This document shows positions 59,158 through 64,000 of a stretch of DNA of 64,000 bases, one piece after another; the stretch's first letter is position 1; every line of letters begins with the position of its first letter. Both the position numbers and the translations under genes were made by a program. The stretch lies in assembly GCF_964340395.1 (NCBI RefSeq), contig NC_135567.1, positions 186,001 through 250,000 of the forward strand, given 5' to 3'. Below the pieces are notes generated by a model. The model made no database searches. It saw only the letters and a list, made by a program, of their open reading frames with translations, and was not told the DNA's origin. Origin of the DNA: Glandiceps talaboti (lineage: Eukaryota > Hemichordata > Enteropneusta > Spengelidae).

Positions 59158-59996
59158 TGGTTTATACCAATTTATATAGGGATAGATACTTGAATGGAGT
59201 CTTAAATAAAGTTTATACCAATTTATATAGGGATAGATACTTGAATGGAGTCTTAAATAAAGTTTATACCAATTTATATAGGGATAGATACTTGAATGGA
59301 GTCTTAAATAAAGTTTATACCAATTTATATAGGGATAGATACTTGAATGGAGTCTTAAATAAAGTTTATACCAATTTATATAGGGATAGATACTTGAATG
59401 GAGTCTTAAATAAAGTTTATACCAATTTATATAGGGATAGATACTTGAATGGAGTCTTAAATAAAGTTTATACCAATTTATATAGGGATAGATACTTGAA
59501 TGGAGTCTTAAATAAAGTTTATACCAATTTATATAGGGATAGATACTTGAATGGCGCTATGGCATCTTAAATAAAGTTTATACCAATTTATATAGGGATA
59601 GATACTTGAATGGAGTCTTAAATAAAGTTTATACCAATTTATATAGGGATAGATACTTGAATGGAGTCTTAAATAAAGTTTATACCAATTTATATAGGGA
59701 TAGATACTTGAATGGAGTCTTAAATAAAGTTTATACCAATTTATATAGGGATAGATACTTGAATGGAGTCTTAAATAAAGTTTATACCAATTTATATAGG
59801 GATAGATACTTGAATGGCGCTATGGCATCTTAAATAAAGTTTATACCAATTTATATAGGGATAGATACTTGAATGGAGTCTTAAATAAAGTTTATACCAA
59901 TTTATATAGGGATAGATACTTGAATGGAGTCTTAAATAAAGTTTATACCAATTTATATAGGGATAGATACTTGAATGGAGTCTTAAATAAAGTTTT
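59158..59996. repeat. 51-bp minisatellite born in a family D repeat
   Basis: About 16 nearly identical 51-bp units (TTTATACCAATTTATATAGG, GATAGATACTTGAATGGAGT, CTTAAATAAAG). Two units carry GGCGCTATGGCAT instead of GGAGT (59554 and 59817), 263 bp apart, which marks a five-unit higher-order block. The right edge continues as AGTTTTTGAGTTATATGCAA, the matching family D sequence. Open frames of 17-residue period are spurious. Confidence 0.95.
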
Positions 59997-60075
59997 TGAG
60001 TTATATGCAATAAATAATGCTTTGTTCACAACAACTATGGCAACTATTCAGTTAAAAGTATGCATATTTTATATA
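59997..60075 (+). mobile_element. family D remnant D3
   Basis: GTTTTTGAGTTATATGCAAT and AACTATGGCAACTATTCAG correspond to GTTTTTGAGTTACCGTATGA and CGATGGCTGCCATTTTGTCA in D2. The array unit itself corresponds to D2's ATATAGGGGTAGACACTTGA region. Confidence 0.55.
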
Positions 60076-61096
60076 TATTTTTCTTCTTCTCTTGTTCTGC
60101 ATTACCTTTAACCAGCATTTGAAAGAAATGGCCACCCATAAATGTTACAGACTCCGCCCGCAATACACAAGAAATAGTTTGATTTACAGGAGAAAAAAAG
60201 GTTTGATTTACGGGGGAAAAAAGGGATTTTTAGGGTTCATGATGAATGACTTGAAGTAGGGATTTAAAATAATTTTAAGGTAATTCAAATTTCAATTATG
60301 GTTGGTTAATTGTCAACAACATTGAACTTGTAGTAGACATAACATTATATAGGGATTTAGTCTAGTCCTGCTTGCAGACGGTGCACACATTTATGCAAGC
60401 AGGACTACATTTAGTTGAGGGGTCTTAATAATCTCATCATAGTAACTCAATGTGTGTGACATGGCAAAACACACTATGTAAATAGTCATTACAGACTTAC
60501 TAATCTTGGCAAAAATAAATATTTTGCTAATCATAACTGAAAAGGTCTTGTCTGAAGAATGTTCAATCTCATTGACAGTGACACAGAGGGCTAGCATCTT
60601 CCAGTGGTATGTCAAGCCAAACCATCTACCATTTCCTGAATAACTATCCCTCACTTTTGAGCTGCTAGATTCATTGACTAAAATAAACCATTTACTAAAG
60701 TGAAAACAATGGCTGCCTTATTACCGCATTGGCAATTTCGACGTGGCGAATTCGCCACTAATATTGATCAAAAGTCAAAACTCCATAAATGAACCACAAA
60801 GTATGTTCCCTTTCAAAATGAGGTAATTTTAGAATGATAACTATTGTTTTTATTGACGACTGACAATGTCAAAACTCATTCCCTACAGTGACAGCGTACA
60901 CTTTCAGGCTAGGCAACTTTGTCGGAACATACAAAATACCTACAGTAATGTAACATTCTGTAGAAAAGGTGCAGAATTTGGATTTGAAGTCTGCAACCCT
61001 GTTTCAAACAAACACTCAATTGTCATTTGGGCGTAGAATTCAGACGATAACATATTACATTGCTTGTCTGCTGTCAACGGTGTCGTTTGAAAAGTG
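60076..61096. other. non-coding stretch with a perfect foldback
   Basis: It contains a 14-bp perfect inverted repeat, TAGTCCTGCTTGCA at 60363-60376 and its complement at 60394-60407, with a 17-nt loop. A purine-rich duplicate (GGTTTGATTTACGGGGGAAA) lies near 60200. A minus-strand frame at 60391-60654 has no recognisable domain. Confidence 0.5.
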
Positions 61097-61340
61097 GCAT
61101 TTTACCAAGTCTGGGTCAGTGCCATACTAACTCTAAACTCACTGTATTGGCATATTACCTAGTCTGGGTCAGTGCCATACTAACTCTAAACTCACTGTAT
61201 TGGCATATTACCTAGTCTGGGTCAGTGCCATACTAACTCTAAACTCACTGTATTGGCATATTACCTAGTCTGGGTCTGCCAATTTACTAGCTCTATAAAC
61301 TCACTGTATTGGCATATTACTAGTACCTAGTCTGGGTCAA
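61097..61340. repeat. 53-bp tandem repeat, about four copies
   Basis: Units contain GTGCCATACTAACTCTAAAC, TCACTGTATTGGCATATTAC and CTAGTCTGGGTCA. The last copy is diverged. Confidence 0.92.
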
Positions 61341-62400
61341 TAAGATAATTACTATGTGTAAACACAAGTGAAGAGCTGCTACTTGTACATTTCTGTTGAC
61401 AAAACACTTTACCTAGAGATCGATACATTCTAAAACTGTATACGTCACATGACATATGCCAACATAAGTGTAGTATATGTCACGTCATTCCGACACAAGT
61501 GTACATGTACCAGTAGTGTAAGTCACATGACACAAGTGTACATGTTGTGTAAGTAACATGACACAAGTATGCATCTAGCAGTTGTACAAGTCAAATGACG
61601 TAAGTGCAGCTAACTATATGAGGTGAACAAATCTACAGACATTTAGTGGCTGAAAGTTCTGACATACTGATCACTTTTACCTTAAAGTTCTAAAAAAAAC
61701 TTGTACATGAGGAAATATTTCTACCTTTTTCAGTGGTCTACATCCAAACAATAAATAGCCTGCCAAAAAGTTGTGATTATTGCAATGTATAAAACATGAG
61801 TTGTTTATATCATTTGTAACACAAATTGACTAAAATATGAGCTGTCTCCATGGAAACATAAAGTACATTTGCAAATGTCATAGTTTGGTCAAATATTTCT
61901 CTGACAATAAAATTATAGTGATTTGGATAATAACATTTTTATGTAGCAGCCACACACAAAAGGGAAATTTGATATGCTGAGTTCTAAAAAGTAGTCATTT
62001 CATAAACATCCATTGCCATGGTAACAAAACTCACAATATCATGGATTTTTCCAAAAATAAGACATAATACATGAAGAAGAAGAAAATTAGAAAAAGATGT
62101 TGTTTGTTTTTGGCATGTTTGAGTCGGTATTCTCTGTTGTCTAAAATAGGGGAGTTATTTCCATGGGAAAATACTAAATATGGGTACAATATATACCCTT
62201 TAAAAAATAAATGTTGCAGGCCCAAAGTGCCAAAACAAATCAAACTCGACTCAAATAACTCAGATAAATAACCTGACTAGTAGAGTAGTACCTTGAATCC
62301 TGTAATCTTTCATAATGATCAAATATTTTTGGGTTGCAAAATTCAGACGCTGATAAATTTTTCTGTAAGTTAGTTTTCTAATTCTGTTGTCATCAGCAGG
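61341..62400. other. unique-looking non-coding stretch
   Basis: It contains a loose repeat around AAGTGTACATGT, AAGTCACATGACA at 61440-61620. No gene supported. Confidence 0.45.
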
Positions 62401-62552
62401 GGTATTATTATCAGTGTTACCTTAATGTAAACTGTGCTAAATTATCAGTGTTACCTTAATGTAAACTGTGCTAAATTATCAGTGTTACCTTAATGTAAAC
62501 TGTGCTAAATTATCAGTGTTACCTTAATGTAAACTGTGCTAAATTATCTGAA
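62401..62552. repeat. 34-bp tandem repeat, about 4.5 copies
   Basis: Units of ATTATCAGTGTTACCTTAAT then GTAAACTGTGCTAA, almost identical. Confidence 0.93.
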
Positions 62553-62589
62553 AGTAAACTTTCAGTCAATGAATTCCAATAACAATAAT

Positions 62590-62815
62590 TACAAAAATTA
62601 TATTTTTACCCCTAATTTGCATACTAATAACCCATTCAACTTGTCTAGTCTAATCGGTCCAGCAGTTTTTAATTTAAGTTGGTTACACATCCAGAGACAT
62701 ACATACATACATACATACATACATACATACATACATACAGACAGACAGACAGACACAGAGAGACAGACATACACATTTACATGAAGTTTAGAAGTTCAGT
62801 TGTGCTAAAAACCAC
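62590..62815 (+). mobile_element. family B right-end fragment, copy B8
   Basis: CCCTAATTTGCATACTAATA and GGTCCAGCAGTTTTTAATTT, then a (CATA)n-(GACA)n tail (62695-62768), then AGTTCAGTTGTGCTAAAAAC. Confidence 0.65.
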
Positions 62816-63270
62816 ATCAAATGTTATCATTACAGTAACTTACAGAAAAAAGAATGTTTCTTTCTCAGTCTGTTAGACATCATGTGGCTTTTGTGTAAAA
62901 GAATTGCTGAAGTGAATTATGATTCTCACAGTCTATATTTTTGGCAGAGCTGCATGGAGATCGATGTCAAATGAACGTTTAGGGGCTTTTAAATTGGGAT
63001 TCAAACAACGTTGTATAATTAGGAGAGCATAATAGGATGGTTACCCGGGTTACACTATCCTTCCTTAAAACATGGTGTAGCAACATAACCAAGGTGATGA
63101 ATTGATTAACAGTAAGCAGTAGAATTGAATCAACAATTAGGTTATTGACACATGAATTACAATGAATCATATTATATATTCAAAAGATTTTGTAAAAAAA
63201 AAAAGGAACCCTGGAACAGACTTTCTTGCATGCAAACTACATGCCCATATCAGTAGTTTAACTGTTCTTA
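62816..63270. other. spacer, nothing recognised
   Basis: AT-rich sequence without supported features. Confidence 0.4.
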
Positions 63271-63500
63271 ACCCACACGACCCAAGGGCGTCAAATCATT
63301 CCCTCCACAAGGGTCAAACAATTCCCCCTACAGTGGAGTCAAACTATTCCTCCCACAGTGGTGTCAAACCATTCCCCCACAGTGGAGCCAAACCATATTC
63401 CCCCGTGGAGTCAAACCAATCCCCCCCCACAGGAGTGTGAAACCATTCCCCCCACAGTGGAGTCAGACCATTCCCCCCACAGTGGAGTCAAACCATTTCA
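63271..63500. repeat. 25-bp C-rich tandem repeat, about nine copies
   Basis: Diverged units of ATTCCCCCCACAGTGGAGTC then AAACC. Confidence 0.88.
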
Positions 63501-63540
63501 TCGACTGTTGTAATAAATAAAGCATATGTATTATCTAGGG

Positions 63541-64000
63541 TTCATCTATGATGTCTCCACCAACAACTGCAATGGTTTGGTCAGGGTTTAAATTATGCAC
63601 CCCATTCTACCATGGTTTGGTCAGGGTTTAAATTATGCACCCCATTCTACCAACAACCGCAATGGTTTGGTCAGGGTTTAAATTAGACACCCCATTCTAC
63701 CATGGTTTGGTCAGGGTTTAAATTAGACACCCCATTCTACCATGGTTTGGTCAGGGTTTAAATTAGACACCCCATTCTACCATGGTTTGGTCAGGGTTTA
63801 AATTATGCACCCCATTCTACCAACAACCGCAATGGTTTGGTCAGGGTTTAAATTAGACACCCCATTCTACCATGGTTTGGTCAGGGTTTAAATTAGACAC
63901 CCCATTCTACCATGGTTTGGTCAGGGTTTAAATTAGACACCCCATTCTACCATGGTTTGGTCAGGGTTTAAATTATGCACCCCATTCTACCAACTATTAC
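63541..64000. repeat. 40-bp minisatellite continuing past the window edge
   Basis: Units of CATGGTTTGGTCAGGGTTTA then AATTAGACACCCCATTCTAC, with an occasional longer form containing CAACAACCGCAATGG. The longer form recurs at about 63652 and 63822, indicating a higher-order block. Confidence 0.94.

Noticed and set aside
60391-60654. Minus-strand frame of 87 codons considered as the missing first RBPMS exon
   Set aside because: It has a GTAAGT-like donor but lacks the acidic residues expected before VRTLF, and its sequence does not resemble family N-termini.
63271-63500. Telomere-like or G-quadruplex array
   Set aside because: The unit is 25 bp and C-run length varies; it does not match any telomere motif.

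Overview
This looks like intronic DNA of a marine invertebrate animal. The phylum cannot be fixed from the sequence. There are no bacterial-type gene rows and no operons. Coding DNA is limited to short exons with GT-AG boundaries, and the surroundings are AT-rich and full of SINE, LINE, LTR, piggyBac and Helitron-like repeats and long minisatellites. By rough summation, about half of the 64 kb is tandem array. Nearly every long reading frame here is a by-product of arrays whose unit length is a multiple of three.

The one convincing host gene lies on the minus strand and is spread over at least 28 kb. Four small exons (33339-33262, 28756-28703, 8928-8866 and 5439-5292) encode, in order and in compatible phase, most of the RNA-recognition motif (RRM) of an RBPMS/couch-potato family RNA-binding protein plus the start of its C-terminal tail. 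The first coding exon(s) and the C-terminal exons were not found. Its introns are 4.5, 19.8 and 3.4 kb and are made mostly of tandem arrays and transposons.

Layout by region. 1-7.3 kb: a 33-bp minisatellite on both sides of exon 5292-5439, interrupted by a 100-N gap and by a 699-bp piggyBac-like insertion. 7.5-8.8 kb: a 35/27-bp array ending about 70 bp from exon 8866-8928. 9.4-12.7 kb: interspersed repeats with an expanded ACAG-type tail. 13.5-14.1 kb: a broken plus-strand reading frame with a SAP-like end. 16.6-20.1 kb: a Ty3/gypsy element inserted into a Helitron-like repeat and truncated in integrase. 20.1-28.1 kb: an 8-kb satellite of a 48-bp unit with higher-order structure. 28.1-31.8 kb: 64-bp and 23-bp arrays around exon 28703-28756. 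33.4-34.0 kb: a LINE 3' end. 36-64 kb: at least a dozen further arrays alternating with four families of interspersed repeats, here named A to D, and one tRNA-derived SINE.

Two themes stand out. Several arrays start exactly inside a recognisable interspersed repeat, so those repeats look like seeds for minisatellite birth. The 23-bp array in the intron between the first two visible exons also presents, on the transcribed strand, a regular series of near-consensus 5' splice sites.
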